Positions 1-10,056 are shown, counted from the first letter of the stretch. The stretch: 15,088 nt of DNA from Monoraphidium neglectum (GCF_000611645.1 NW_014013435.1:19551-34638), one strand, 5' to 3'. The notes: a model not told the origin generated them from the sequence alone. Numbers and translations are program-made.

Positions 1-953
1 CTGTAAGCGTGGCGGACGGGGCGGGAGGGCGGGAGGGCGATTACGCCATGGGTGAGACGAGTGACGCCTCCCTGCTTTACCCTCTGATCCACCCTTGTAT
101 CCCATAACGCGAGTGCGGGCTGTAATGCCAACCACCAATCGCAGCCCCAGGCGTTTCTGAGGGGGGCAGCAAGGAGCGGGGCCGCCCCTTCTGAGCTACT
201 GCGAGGCTCCCAGGCGTGGCGGGTGTTGAGAGCAGGGCCAGGCCCCTCCCTGCCTGGGCAGCGCCATGAGCCGCAAACCATCGGCTGTGAGTGTAACCTG
301 GACACACGTGATCATTCAGAGCACACGGCAGGGCGGTGCCTACTTCACACTGATCTCTCCGCCGTGCTGCACTCAGCCGCCGCAGCTGCTCTGCGCAGAC
401 TCTTGCGGCCTGTGCGTGCTGGTCACTGCCGGCTGCGGCCACGCGACTAGGGCTTGAGGCCCCCATGATGGCATGTGCGCATCTGCCAACTTAGTTCCTC
501 TGTCCCTGGCAGGTGTCCCTGCCGCGCGACGCTTGACCGCGGCGCGCGCAGGATGCGCTGCTGGTCATCGCTGAGCGAGTTGAGTCGGGTGGCGACGCGG
601 GCCCCGTTGACAGAAGGTCGCCCCAGCCGGCTCTTGGAACATTTACATTTGTTTTTTTCCTAAGCGTTTCCCGACCGTCTTATCGTAGGACGTTAGAAAG
701 TCCAAACCTGAAACTTGCATGCAATCAGATGATGCCGGGGCGTAAAAGGGCCTCTCGTGGAGTGCAGCATAAACTCTGTGATGTATTTTGCATAGAGTAA
801 AAACTCTGGAAGGGAACACCGGGAGTTGCCCCTTTTCGGGGGTGGGGGTCCACTGAGAGCGAGTCGGCAGCGCGGCGCGTCCCTTTTGCAACCTTGCTAG
901 AATGACTTTCTTCCCCGAGCAGTACCAGGTTAGTTGGCAGTCCGCCTCGTACC
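1..953. other. upstream region without a confident gene
   Basis: No reading frame here shows a recognisable family. On the + strand the frame from position 3 stays open to a stop at 105-107 and is followed at 121-125 by TGTAA, the usual green-algal poly(A) signal, so the first ~140 bases could be the 3' end of an upstream gene. A strong donor-like site (gtgaga) also sits inside that frame near 53. A 63-codon ATG frame at 266-457 and an acceptor-like site at 549-551 followed by an open frame are further weak exon candidates. From about 640 to 900 the sequence is more AT-rich and looks non-coding. It may be promoter, 5' UTR or a first intron of the PPR gene. No frame can be chosen without transcript data. 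Confidence 0.35.
18..37 (+). other. G-quadruplex motif
   Basis: Five runs of three or four G are separated by single nucleotides (GGGG C GGG A GGG C GGG A GGG). Single-nucleotide loops give the most stable class of G-quadruplex. The motif is seen directly; any role is unknown. Confidence 0.6.
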
Positions 954-3900
954 ATGGTGCCTTGGCCGGGGTGGTCCGCAAGCGGCGGCAGTGCATTTCC
1001 TTCCCGCCACGAGCTAATCAGTAGCAAAACGGGAGTCACCCTCCACCTGCATCTCCATGCGCCGTCTTCCTTCCTCATGATGTCTTACTTGCAGGCCGGC
1101 GTGGGCCCAGACGGTGTTCCTTACATGCTGCCGACCACGCTGAGCCAGGTGGCTCATGAACAGCAGCAGTTCCTGCAAATGCAGCAGCCGCCCATGCACA
1201 TGCAGCAGGCCGTGCCCACCATGCAAGCGGTGCACCAGCAGCAGTACCAGCAGCAGGCTTTCATCCCTATTGGGGGCCTGCAGCAGCCGGCCATCCCCCA
1301 ATATTACTACCCAACCCCCTACAGCGCCTTCCCGGGCGCTGCGCCCCTCGCCACGTTTGACGTTGTGGCCGCCGCCGCGCAGCCGCCGCCGCAGCTCGCA
1401 CCCCCCGCCAACCCGCGCGGCGCCGGCGCCCGTGGCCGCCGGCAGACGCCCAGCGGCAGCGGCGGCGGCGACGGCGGCAGCCAGGCCGGCGGCAGCATGG
1501 GGTGGCCGCCGGGCGTGAGTGTGGGCGCCCTTGCAAGCAGCTCGGTCGGCTTGGGCATGCTGGGAATGGATGCCATGGGAATCCAGGGTGTGCAGGGCAG
1601 CTTCGTGGCGATGACTGTGGAGGACATCCTCGCGGTGCTGCAGGCGCTGCCTCGTGGCCGCTCCGCCGTGCAGGCGGTGGGGCACTGCCTCGGGTGCCTT
1701 GACAGCAGGTGCGGCCGCGCGCGCGCGAGCAGCTCGTGCGCGCTGCGAGGCGCGTGCTTGCATGCGGCGGGTGGGCATGTCAAGACCCATTTGGGGGTTG
1801 GCCTCACACTCTGTCCTCACCATGCCTTTGAACACGCTCACACGTTGCGCTGTCGGCTGTTGCAAATCGGTCATGTGCATGGCAGCTGGGCATTTGAACT
1901 GCCTCCACCGCCCTGCTGGGCAGGCCGCACGTTCCGGGTCCTTGTGTGCCTGTGCGGCCATTCTTGCGTGCCTGTGCGGCGGTCCTTGCATGCCTGTGTG
2001 GCCCTTTTGAAACCCCTCCTGATCCCAGCGCCAGTTTTAAATTCCTGACCCTGTGCCATGCCCCACTACCTCCTTGCACCAACATGCGCCCATGTCTCCG
2101 CGCAACCTCCACCTCTCATCCGCACAACAAACAATGCTGTGGCACACCCAGACGTGCCAAAGTGCATGCATGGGCCATCACAGAGCCATTGGCCCGTTTG
2201 TCTCCTTCCGGCCCGCTCATGGCTGTCACCCGTCGTCACCCACCATCACTCGCATCACCCACGGCACATGTGTCACCCGCAGGGCGCTGGCGGCACTGTT
2301 TAAAGAGCTGCACAAGAGCAGCCTGCAGGGGCTGGCCATAGAGCTGTTTGATTGGCTGAGAGGCATGCCGCCCGGGCAGGAGCTCACGTCGCTGCTGGAC
2401 GTCTACACCTACACCACCATGATTGTGAGGGGGCGACACGGGCCGCGGGGGCTGGGATTTAAGGATTGGCCCGTTGAATAACTGCAATCATGTGCGGGCA
2501 GCTGGCGGATCGTGGCGGGCGCGGCGGATGAAGCTGGGGCCTGAGCGAGGTCAAGCAGCTCAAGGCCTGTTTGGGTGCTGAGGGTGTGAGAGACTAGTGT
2601 AGTCTGGGGCGGTTGACCCTATTTGGAAGGAACCGTAGCGGCATGGCACTCTTTTTGGAAAGTTGCGGGGGTACTTGGACCTTTGAAGTTGCCAAGGAAC
2701 CAAAGAACGCGTGCTTGTGTTGAACAGATCACCATACCTGCAGCTTAACTCCGGCACACGCTCAGCAGCGCTGCCGCCCTCGTCATGCCGCCCCCGCCGC
2801 GCCCCCCGCAGGCCCAGTGCACAGGCCCGTCGCAGCTGCGGCGCGCGCTGTCCCTCGTCGCCGACATGCGCGCGCGCGGCATCGCGCTCAACACGCACAC
2901 CTACTCGGCCATCCTCAACGTTTGCATCAAGGCGGGGCAGCCAGAGCTGGCCCTTGACGTTTACACCCAGGCACGCGTGCCTCGGGGCGCATGCGCTGCT
3001 CGGGGGCGCGGCACAGCCGCTCACTCTGCTTCGTTTTCAGGCGTGGTTCCCGGGGTGGGGCAGGGCCCGTCGCCGGCGGCCTGACGCGCGCTGCAGGGCC
3101 CGCGCTGCGACTGCCGGGGTGTCGGAAGTGGAAATGGTGTACTGTACAGAGTCAACGGCAGCTTTTCTTGAAATATCCAACACTGGCGCGCCGCCCGTTG
3201 TCCGGCCGTCCCCGCAGATGCTGTCTGAGGGCCTGACCCCCAACCTGGTGACCTACAACACGCTGCTCGAGGTCTATGCAAAACAAGCCAAATGGGAGCA
3301 GGCCCTCTCCACGCTCGACGCCCTGCAGCGCCAGGTGCGGCCGTCTGCCTCCCAGCACTACCCTGCCCCCCTTCCCCCTGCCGGGGCTGAGCAGCCGAGC
3401 CATTCGCACGCGGCAGGCAGCGTGCGCCTGCGGCAACCTGTGTAGCCGCCCCGCCCTCCCCCGCTGCTGTTTGTCCGAGAGCCACGCGCATGCACGCACG
3501 CACAGGCCCGGACCATGCCCACACACACCCACACACCTCGTACCCTGCGCCCCACCAAAACGAACCTCGTCTCACCCTGCGGCGCCGCGCGCCCCAGGGC
3601 CTGTCTCCCGAGACGCGCACCTACAACGTCGTCATGGCGGCCTGCAACGCGGCCGGCAAATACTCCCAGAGCCTGGCGGTTTTCTCAGCTATGCTGGCCG
3701 CGGGGCGCGCCCCATCCACCGCGTCCCTCAATTCGGCGATCACGGCGCACTGCAGGTGTGTGTGTTGGTTATCATGTTGCAGATTCGCGCGTGTCCGTGT
3801 AGGGTGTGTGTGTCTGTTTGTGTCAGTTGGTGGCACTAAAGCTGCGTGTGGGCCCCTTCGTGCCCGCACATTCTCACATGCTGACGTGCATGCGTGTGGG

Positions 3901-6900
3901 CTTGCATGCAAATTCTTACACCCGCAAGCCATAAGCCAGCGGAGACGCGAATCACGCGGCCTTTGTCGCAGCTGGGCCGCGGCTCGCAGCGGCTGCCCGC
4001 AGGTGCCCTCCTCAACGGTGCGCTTCCGCAACGCCGCAAAAGGAGCTGTCTCGCCGCCCTGCGCCCCTCCGGCTCCTGACCGCAGGCTGGGCAGCCTCGA
4101 CGCCGCCTGGTCCATACTCCAGGAGATGGCGGGGCGCGGCTGCGAGCGCACGCCGGCGACGTACATGGCACTGCTGCACGCGGCAGAGGGCGCCGGCCGC
4201 TGGCGCATCGCGCTGGACGTGCTGGATGCTATGGCAGCCGGCGGCGTGCGGCTCACGCCGCAGGCGTACGCCGCGGCGGTCGGCGCGTGCGCGGCAGGTG
4301 AGCCGGTTCCTCGCGCGCGTCGCGCGCTCGCATCCCTCTGTTGCTTGGCAGGGCGTGGTGTCGCGTGGTGTCGGTTGGGCCGCTGCTGCTTGGTGAGCGG
4401 GTCTTCGTTGTTCAGTAGCTGGGCTGACCCTCACAACAGGCCTTAATGCGCCCCCGCCGCCCCTTCCCCTGCCCCCACAACCCTCGCAGCCGGCCAGCTG
4501 CAGGCCGCCCGCGAGCTGACCGCCAAGCTGCAGGGCGGCCCTCCCGGCCAGGCGCGCACCTGCCTGGCCGCGCCGGCCCACATGCTGGTGGTGCTCCACG
4601 ACCGCTGCTGCGACTGGGGCGCTGCGTACGCCGTTTACGAGGGCCTCGCGGCGACGGGCGTGCGGCCGGACGGGCACATACTGGGGGCGCTGACGAGCGC
4701 GCTGTGGGCGGCCGGCGGCGTCGCGGGCTGCCTGCTGGCGCTGCGCGTTTTCGAAGAGGCGTGCAGGATCGGCGTGTTCAAGTGAGGAGTGGCAGCAGCC
4801 ACTGTCTGTGAAGAATTGGGTTGGATCAAATAATTGGAGGCCGGAAGGTGGCTTGAAAGGCCGGCCGATTGGATGCTGATGCCACCGTGCTTGGAACGCT
4901 GCTGGGATGCATGCATCTCTGTTGGCTCCGTGCCTCAGTGCCCCCGCCCTGTCGCAGCGCGGCGAGTGCCGGCGGCCGCCTGCATTGGACCAAACCAAAA
5001 GCACGCGCACCCCCATCCCCTCGAAACCGGCTCCCAGGCTGACTGTGCGCGTCGACGAGGCGTCGAAGCACGTCGTGTTTGTGCTGCCAGCGGTGGGCCC
5101 GGGCATGGCGATGATCGCGCTGTGGCGGCTGTTCCAGGAACTGGCTTCGCGGCTTGAAAGGTGCGGTGTCCCTCTCCCCATCTTTTGCATCTCTTCCCTC
5201 CCTTCTTCGGGGCGAGGGGAGAGCCCTTTGCACCTTGCCCCCTCTCTGCCCTGTCTGTCCCCCCCCCTCCGTCGTGCACCCTCTCTGCGGCCTTTTCCGC
5301 CTCTTCGGCGCGGCCATTTGTGCTGGTCACAGCAGCATCGGTTTGCAGCACGCCGTCGGTGATGCGCACTGCGCTCAGGACATGCTTTGTTTGCACATGA
5401 CTGCGGACGGCCCGCCCGCAACGCGACGCCCCGCATGCTGTGCGTGCTGTCTCTGCTTCGCAGCGACGGGCCCCACATCCTGCGCCAAAGTGTGATGCTG
5501 CTGGTGGGCCAGGACGACCGAAAGGAGGCGCGCATGACGGAGGCCATGCGCACGGTGAGGGGTGGGGGCGCTCAGCTTGCGCGCAGCGCATGCGGCTCGC
5601 GTGAAGGGTGCATGTTTCCGGTGGTGGGGTGGGTGTTTGCATCCGCAATGCGCATGCAGCGGGCATGGGGTTGCATGCGCCGGCACGGGGATCGGGAGCG
5701 GGTGTGCATGCACAAGGCCATGCAACATGCATGCGCCCTTGGGTTGTGATGTAAAGGGCTGCATGCACATGCGTACGCTCCTGCACATGCTCCTGGCCGC
5801 GCTCATGCGAGTGTGCATGTGCATGTGCATGTGTCGGGCACATGCGGAGTGCATGTGGCGTTGGAGTATGCATGTGCTTGTAAAACATCAAGTTGAGTGA
5901 TTGCATGCGGTCGTGGTACTCAGTGCGGACCGGTCCCACATGCGCCTGTGCGTCATCTGACCATCGCACCCACCGCTCCTGCGCCCCCCGCCTGCGCGCC
6001 TTGCCTACCCGCGCGCGCAGCTCTGCGCCGCCCAAGGGTCGCCCTTTGTTTTGCTTGAGCCAGAGGACGCATCCTCCGCCGCAGCCGGCCACGACGCCAC
6101 CGGCGGCCCCAGCGCCACCGCCGCGCGCCTGACGGCGCGCTCCGACGCGCTCGCGCGCTGGCTGCTGGCTGGCGGGCGGGGCGGCGGCGGCGGCAGCGGT
6201 GGCAGCGGCGGAGACGGCGCAGCGATGATCTCACGGCCAGAGCCGGTGCTTGTGCCCACAGACGCGCTCGATATGGTGTCCCCTCACCTGCTGATTGCGC
6301 AGCAGCAGGACGCAATCGCTGCAGCCGCCGCGGCGTACGCGCGCCTCGCCGCCGCGGACGACGCTGGGGGCGCGGCGGGTGCGGGCGCGGCCACGGCTGC
6401 GGTTGAGTTCATGGGGGCCGGCAGCGCAGGCGCAGGCGTGGGCATGGGCGCAGGCGCGAGCGCACTGCTGGGTCTGCAGGAGCGCGCCGGGTCCTCGGGG
6501 ACAGCCACGAGCGTGAGCCTGACGCCTAGCACAAGCGGCGGCAGCCTGCTGGCGGGCGCCGCAGCCTCGGCCTCTGGCGGCGCCCTTGGCGCCGCCGGAC
6601 CGCCGCCCAGCTCTGGCGCATCTAGCAGCGGCGCTCCCGCCGCCAGCACCGCAGCGGCGGCGGCAGCAGCGGCACTGACGGTGCTGCGCGCGGCGCTGAT
6701 GGCCGGCGCCGCTGCGGCGCCGGGCGGCGCGGTGGACGAGGCGTCGGTCCTCGGCCGCGACGCCGCGGGCGTCGCTGCGCGCGCCGCTGCGCACCCGCTC
6801 GCGCGGGGGCTGCCGGCGCGGCGGATTGCAGAGCTGGCGCTCTGCGCGGCGCGGCGCGCGGCGGGGCTCTGGCCGGCGTGGCCGCGCGTGCTCGTGCCTG

Positions 6901-7025
6901 TCACTGGCTGCGCGGACCCCGAGCATTCGGAGGAGCCGCGCTGCCCGCCAGAGCTGCTTTCGCACCTGTCTGCGCTCGCGGCCGCCGCCGTCGAGGTCGG
7001 CGGCGCGCAGGGGTCCGCGGCCTGA
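954..7025 (+). CDS. P-type pentatricopeptide repeat (PPR) protein, ten exons
   Basis: Proposed exons: 954-1708, 2283-2424, 2812-2970, 3218-3334, 3598-3755, 4086-4297, 4490-4781, 5038-5160, 5464-5554, 6021-7025. Joined they give 3054 nt, 1017 codons plus stop. Residues 292-501 are six uninterrupted 35-residue PPR motifs (each with a TY or LN start and an ALxxxxxM-type second helix). Degenerate seventh to ninth repeats run to about 612. PPR proteins bind RNA one base per repeat, normally in chloroplast or mitochondrion, for processing, stability or translation. There is no DYW, E or SMR-like tail, so this is P-type. The N-terminus is Gln/Met-rich, then disordered. A PPR-like lead-in with a LFKEL...LFDWLRGM pattern spans about 250-291. 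Residues 613-700 form an ordered-looking block I do not recognise, and 700-1017 are Ala/Gly-rich. The start is uncertain: ATG 954, ATG 1077 (976 residues), or a splice at the pyrimidine-rich acceptor ending at 1094. The RNA target is unknown. Confidence 0.85.
1939..2004 (+). repeat. 22-bp minisatellite, three copies, in PPR intron 1
   Basis: Three head-to-tail 22-bp units start at 1939, 1961 and 1983. They share the core TTG..TGCCTGTG.GGC, with a few substitutions each. The array lies inside the 574-bp first intron (1709-2282), which otherwise holds nothing recognisable. Confidence 0.8.
2425..2811 (+). other. PPR intron 2 (387 bp)
   Basis: The donor is gtgagg after an ATT codon and the acceptor is cccccgcag, with phase 0. 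The interior is less GC-rich than the exons and contains no recognisable element. Removing it restores PPR motif 1 to exactly 35 residues. Confidence 0.85.
2971..3217 (+). other. PPR intron 3 with a GC-AG splice pair
   Basis: The exon ends in CAG and the intron starts GCACGC and ends cccgcag. Splicing here gives TQ|MLSEG and rebuilds the second PPR motif at exactly 35 residues. The nearest upstream GT (2959-2960) would also keep the frame but would remove four residues of the helix. GC donors are a known minor class of U2-type introns. Confidence 0.8.
3756..4085 (+). other. PPR intron 5, stop-free and a multiple of three
   Basis: The 330-bp intron has donor gtgtgt and acceptor ctgaccgcag. 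It has no in-frame stop relative to its flanking exons, so retention would insert 110 residues inside PPR motif 5. GT/TG-rich tracts lie near its 5' end and several GCATGC words near the middle. Confidence 0.75.
5161..5463 (+). other. PPR intron 8, long pyrimidine-rich tract
   Basis: The 303-bp intron runs from a gtgcgg donor to a ttcgcag acceptor. Most of its first 130 bases are C/T-rich, broken by one short purine block around 5210-5222. No other element is seen. Confidence 0.75.
5609..5907 (+). repeat. TGCATG hexamer cluster in PPR intron 9
   Basis: Intron 9 (5555-6020, 466 bp) carries eleven + strand copies of TGCATG between 5609 and 5907. Three near 5815-5831 form a short tandem array, and CATGCA and GCATGC words are interspersed. 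By chance about one copy per 4 kb would be expected. The same word occurs singly in other introns of the gene, but never this densely. Confidence 0.85.
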
Positions 7026-7120
7026 TCATGGGTGAAAGGCGTGCCAGCCTGGCTTGCATGCAACAAGGGCCGAGTGCTCCGACCCCACCGCGCCCCGCAT
7101 CGCGGCGTGCCCGCACCCAG

Positions 7121-7237
7121 CGCCCGCCGCACCCCGCGTCTGGGCTCGTGCCGCTCGCGGCGGACCCGCCCGTGCGGGCCGAGTTGCTGCGCCGCATTCT
7201 TGCGAAGCCGGCGCGCCAGCCGGCCGGCCGGGCCTGA
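7121..7237 (+). other. possible alternative 3'-terminal exon of the PPR gene
   Basis: The frame after an acceptor-like cccgcacccag (ending 7120) reads 38 codons to a TGA at 7235-7237 with a natural-looking charged helix (VRAELLRRILAKP). The only phase-compatible donor I see is GAG|GTCGGC at 6996, which is unlike the GTG-type donors of this gene. The default stop at 7023-7025 is therefore kept in the main model. Confidence 0.25.
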
Positions 7238-7290
7238 TCCAGCCGCTCCCGCCTGATTCGGCTGCCCTGCGCCTGATGCAGCCGCCCCGC
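7232..7290 (+). repeat. about 20-bp degenerate tandem repeat, three units
   Basis: Units start at 7232, 7251 and 7271 and share GCCTGAT followed by an AGCCGC/GGCTGC-like core and a C-rich end. They lie just 3' of the PPR gene. Confidence 0.6.
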
Positions 7291-9719
7291 GCCGCCTGTG
7301 GCCGAGCAGGCTGCACTTGCCTGCGCTGCCAGCAGGCGTGCCACCAATTCAACACGCACCTTGATTTGTTCCCCCCTGCTGTGCAGCACGGTTCCGAGCT
7401 GAGCGGCCCTTCACATGCGTCTAACGCCATCACGCAAATACCCCAACGCGCCACAACTCCCGACCACCGGCCGCCCCACGCGCCGCGGCCTGTTTCGGCG
7501 GCCTCCGCCCCAGCTCAAGCCGCCCCGGCGTCGTCCTGCGGGCGGCGTTCATGAGTGCGGGTGGGGCCGCCGCCCACAAGGGGAGGGCATCCCAGCAGCC
7601 CCTGGAGGCTTCCTTGTTTCGCATCCAGCACTGCTGTCGTGCTGTCGTACCGTGAGCCGCGCCCCCTCTCGCGCCCTGCACGGCCACTAGCTGCGGTCTG
7701 CATGCCCAGTGGGCAACCGTGCGTGCCTTGGCCGAGGCGCGCGGCCGCCAGCACGGCGGCCAACACTCCTTATGATGTCGTCCGCACGTGTCTCGCTAAC
7801 TCAGACGATGCAAGGGACCGCTGGCGGACCGCGTGCGGCGCGGGCCTTTCGCCGGGCTTGAACAGCGAGGCCGTGGTGCGACCTCCCTTTGCGCTGCAGC
7901 CAAGGGGATAGCGAACCTGTTTTCCACTGTGGCGAAGCCGCCTGCATCGCGCCGCGTTCCGGCTCGTGTTGTTGCGCCCACATCACTGTTTCGGTGGGCT
8001 TCTTATCATATCAGCATGGAACCTTTGCCAGCTTGCGAGCTCGCGCCGGCTAGGCTGCAACGCTGCCGCCCGCTGACTCGGCGCGCGCACGCGGCTGCGC
8101 CCACCCCCCAAGGTGCAGCGCCCGTGCTGACACAGCGCGCGCGCCTCGTGAGGGACGGCCCTAATGAGGCCTGCTCGTCAGGACTGTCTTGGTTCTGGGC
8201 CCCGCTGCTGCCCAGTGACTGCGCCCGCCCATGGATCCGCCGGACTGAGTCGGCGGGTCCCGCGCTGCCACTCGGCGTTCGCACCAAGCACTTTTGATAT
8301 CGTCACTGCTACACGCCCAGCAACGCACTTCCCAAACCCCGAGCTGAGGCATATTTGGAAAGCCCCCCTTTCAGTCGCGCCGTCTCCACTGCTCACGCCA
8401 AACCAAGGGCCGACGCACGACACTATGCAGTGCTGCCAGCGCCTCCGCTTGGGGCCCGCGGCTTTTTCAGGCCTGCTGGCGGGTTGCTCGATCCCTCTCG
8501 CTGCCACCCGTGGCTGCGTGCGGCTGGAACCTGTCGGCCTGGCCGAGGCTTCGCGCCGTCGCGCGCGGAGCCCGCGTCGCCCTTTGTCGCGTTTTTGCTA
8601 GCCACCAAACCCCCCTAGGAAAATAGCCAAGCTACACTGTGCTGCGTGCTTGGGCGCTGCCGGCGTCCGTACGTGCGCCTTTTCGATCTGCTCGCCGCAT
8701 CCTGCGCCAATCTGGCCATCCGCTGGTGCATCTGGGCGCGCCGCCAATGCCCGGCCACCCAGGGGCAGGGAGTCGCTCCTCGAGGCTGCCTTTCTCAGCT
8801 ATTGGACGGACGGGGGTGTGTGGGTTTGTTTTAAGGGCCGATCCGCTAGGCCAAGCAGCATTGCGCCTCCCAAGCTTTGACGGACGCCCGCGCCGGCCCA
8901 GGCTCAGGGTGCGCAAGAAACCGGGGATGTCAACCCTGCATGCTGTGAGCCTCGCCCTGCTGCTCACCCGATCTGTGGGCGCCGGACAGACCAGGACCCC
9001 CCCCTGCGCGCACCCATTCGCCAGCGGGGGGTCGTGCGCGGTGAAGCACTAACAATCGCGCCAGGATCCGAATTTTCACACGCACTCCTGCGGCCGATCT
9101 CCCCGCACCCCTGCTCAAGTGTCTTTTTCGCAGTTGGGAGGCAGCGCCAGCACGCCAGTGCTGGCCCCTCTCCACCCCTGAAACGCAATTCCCGCGGCTG
9201 GACGCCGCCCACGTGGGCGCCTCAGGCCTCGGACACTTGCTGTGTGTTGGCATACCTGCCCCCAGGGGCGACGAATGGTGGCTGCAACACTCGCTCCGTC
9301 GCACGCGCAGCAGGGGCTGTCATTTCTGCCCACGCACGGGCCCCGCTCCCAAACATGACTTTGCTTACCTACTCCGGGGAGGGGTTCCGGGGGTTGCTAA
9401 CAACCAGGATGATGCACAAGTCTGATTGAGGTGGCGGGCCCTCTTACGGGAGTTTTTTTGGGGCTCGTCGTTTGCCCGCACCGCCTGGTGCCTCTGCCCA
9501 CACGCATCTGCCTCGTTGGAGCGGTGGCGCGCCGGCCCAAGTGAGGGGCAGGGTGAGGGGCGGGGCACAGTCAAGTCGCGGGGCCTGCTGTTTTCTCCGC
9601 TGGTTGGTGGATGGGGAGTCGAGGCCTTTCTCAACCGCTCCCTGGCTCCCTGGAAGGCGTGGTAAACGGTCATGTGCTGGCGCCATCCGCCACCTGGATT
9701 CCCTCATGTGTCTGCTTCA

Positions 9720-9724
9720 TGTAA
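9720..9724 (+). promoter_or_regulatory. TGTAA, candidate algal poly(A) signal
   Basis: TGTAA is the standard green-algal polyadenylation signal. By eye this is the first + strand copy after the PPR stop codon, about 2.7 kb downstream. Chance occurrence is quite possible. Confidence 0.25.
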
Positions 9725-9761
9725 GCTTCCTTCGATGGCGGGCAAGCCCTTGAACACAAAA

Positions 9762-9779
9762 ATGCATAAGCCTATGCAT
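9762..9779. repeat. short inverted repeat
   Basis: Arms ATGCATA and TATGCAT are perfect complements around a 4-base loop (AGCC). The role is unknown. Confidence 0.5.
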
Positions 9780-10056
9780 GCTGCAATGGTAAAAATGTGC
9801 CCGGCGGTGAGGTTTGGCGGGCCAGAGCAGGCCGCGCACTCCGAAGCTCATCAAGCAGCACAGGGGAGCAGGTGCAAGTGCGCTTGTCAACATGCACTCC
9901 ACAGTTTATGCCCGCTCAGTGGCGATCACTTCAAGGATTTCGCACGACTGATATAGAGGTGTAGACCAGGTCTGGGCGTACGATAACCAAGTGCCACGTG
10001 GAAGCGGCGCTCACTGAGATCAGTGTTGAGAGTTGTGGCTGAAGAGGGTATCCTTA

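Larger units (their letters stand above)
7291..10053. other. long spacer with no recognisable gene
   Basis: Reading both strands I find no known domain and no repeat pattern that splicing would restore. All frames are short or look like composition-driven shadows. Up to about 9670 the DNA is very GC-rich; after that it becomes more AT-rich up to the transposon. Possible contents are a long 3' UTR of the PPR gene, a degenerate transposable element, or a gene with very short exons that cannot be resolved from sequence alone. Confidence 0.5.

Noticed and set aside
1014..1991. 325-codon minus-strand frame over PPR exon 1
   Set aside because: Shadow of a Gln/Gly/Ala-rich coding exon, with a composition-driven product and no domain.
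4012..5553. 513-codon minus-strand frame
   Set aside because: It lies opposite several PPR exons and introns. The sense strand rebuilds exact 35-residue repeats, while the antisense protein is Arg/Ala/His-rich with no family pattern; long stop-free antisense frames are expected at this GC content.
6231..7132. Minus-strand frames of 244 and 282 codons over the last PPR exon
   Set aside because: Both are antisense to a GC-rich Ala/Gly coding exon and consist of Ala/Arg/Cys low complexity.
8231..8251. Hairpin CCGCCG...CGGCGG in the spacer
   Set aside because: Imperfect stem with a bulge in very GC-rich DNA; such structures are expected by chance here.
8164..9429. Several + strand frames of 110-145 codons in the spacer
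   Set aside because: No recognisable motif, no splice-restored pattern, and overlapping frames of similar length on both strands; treated as chance.
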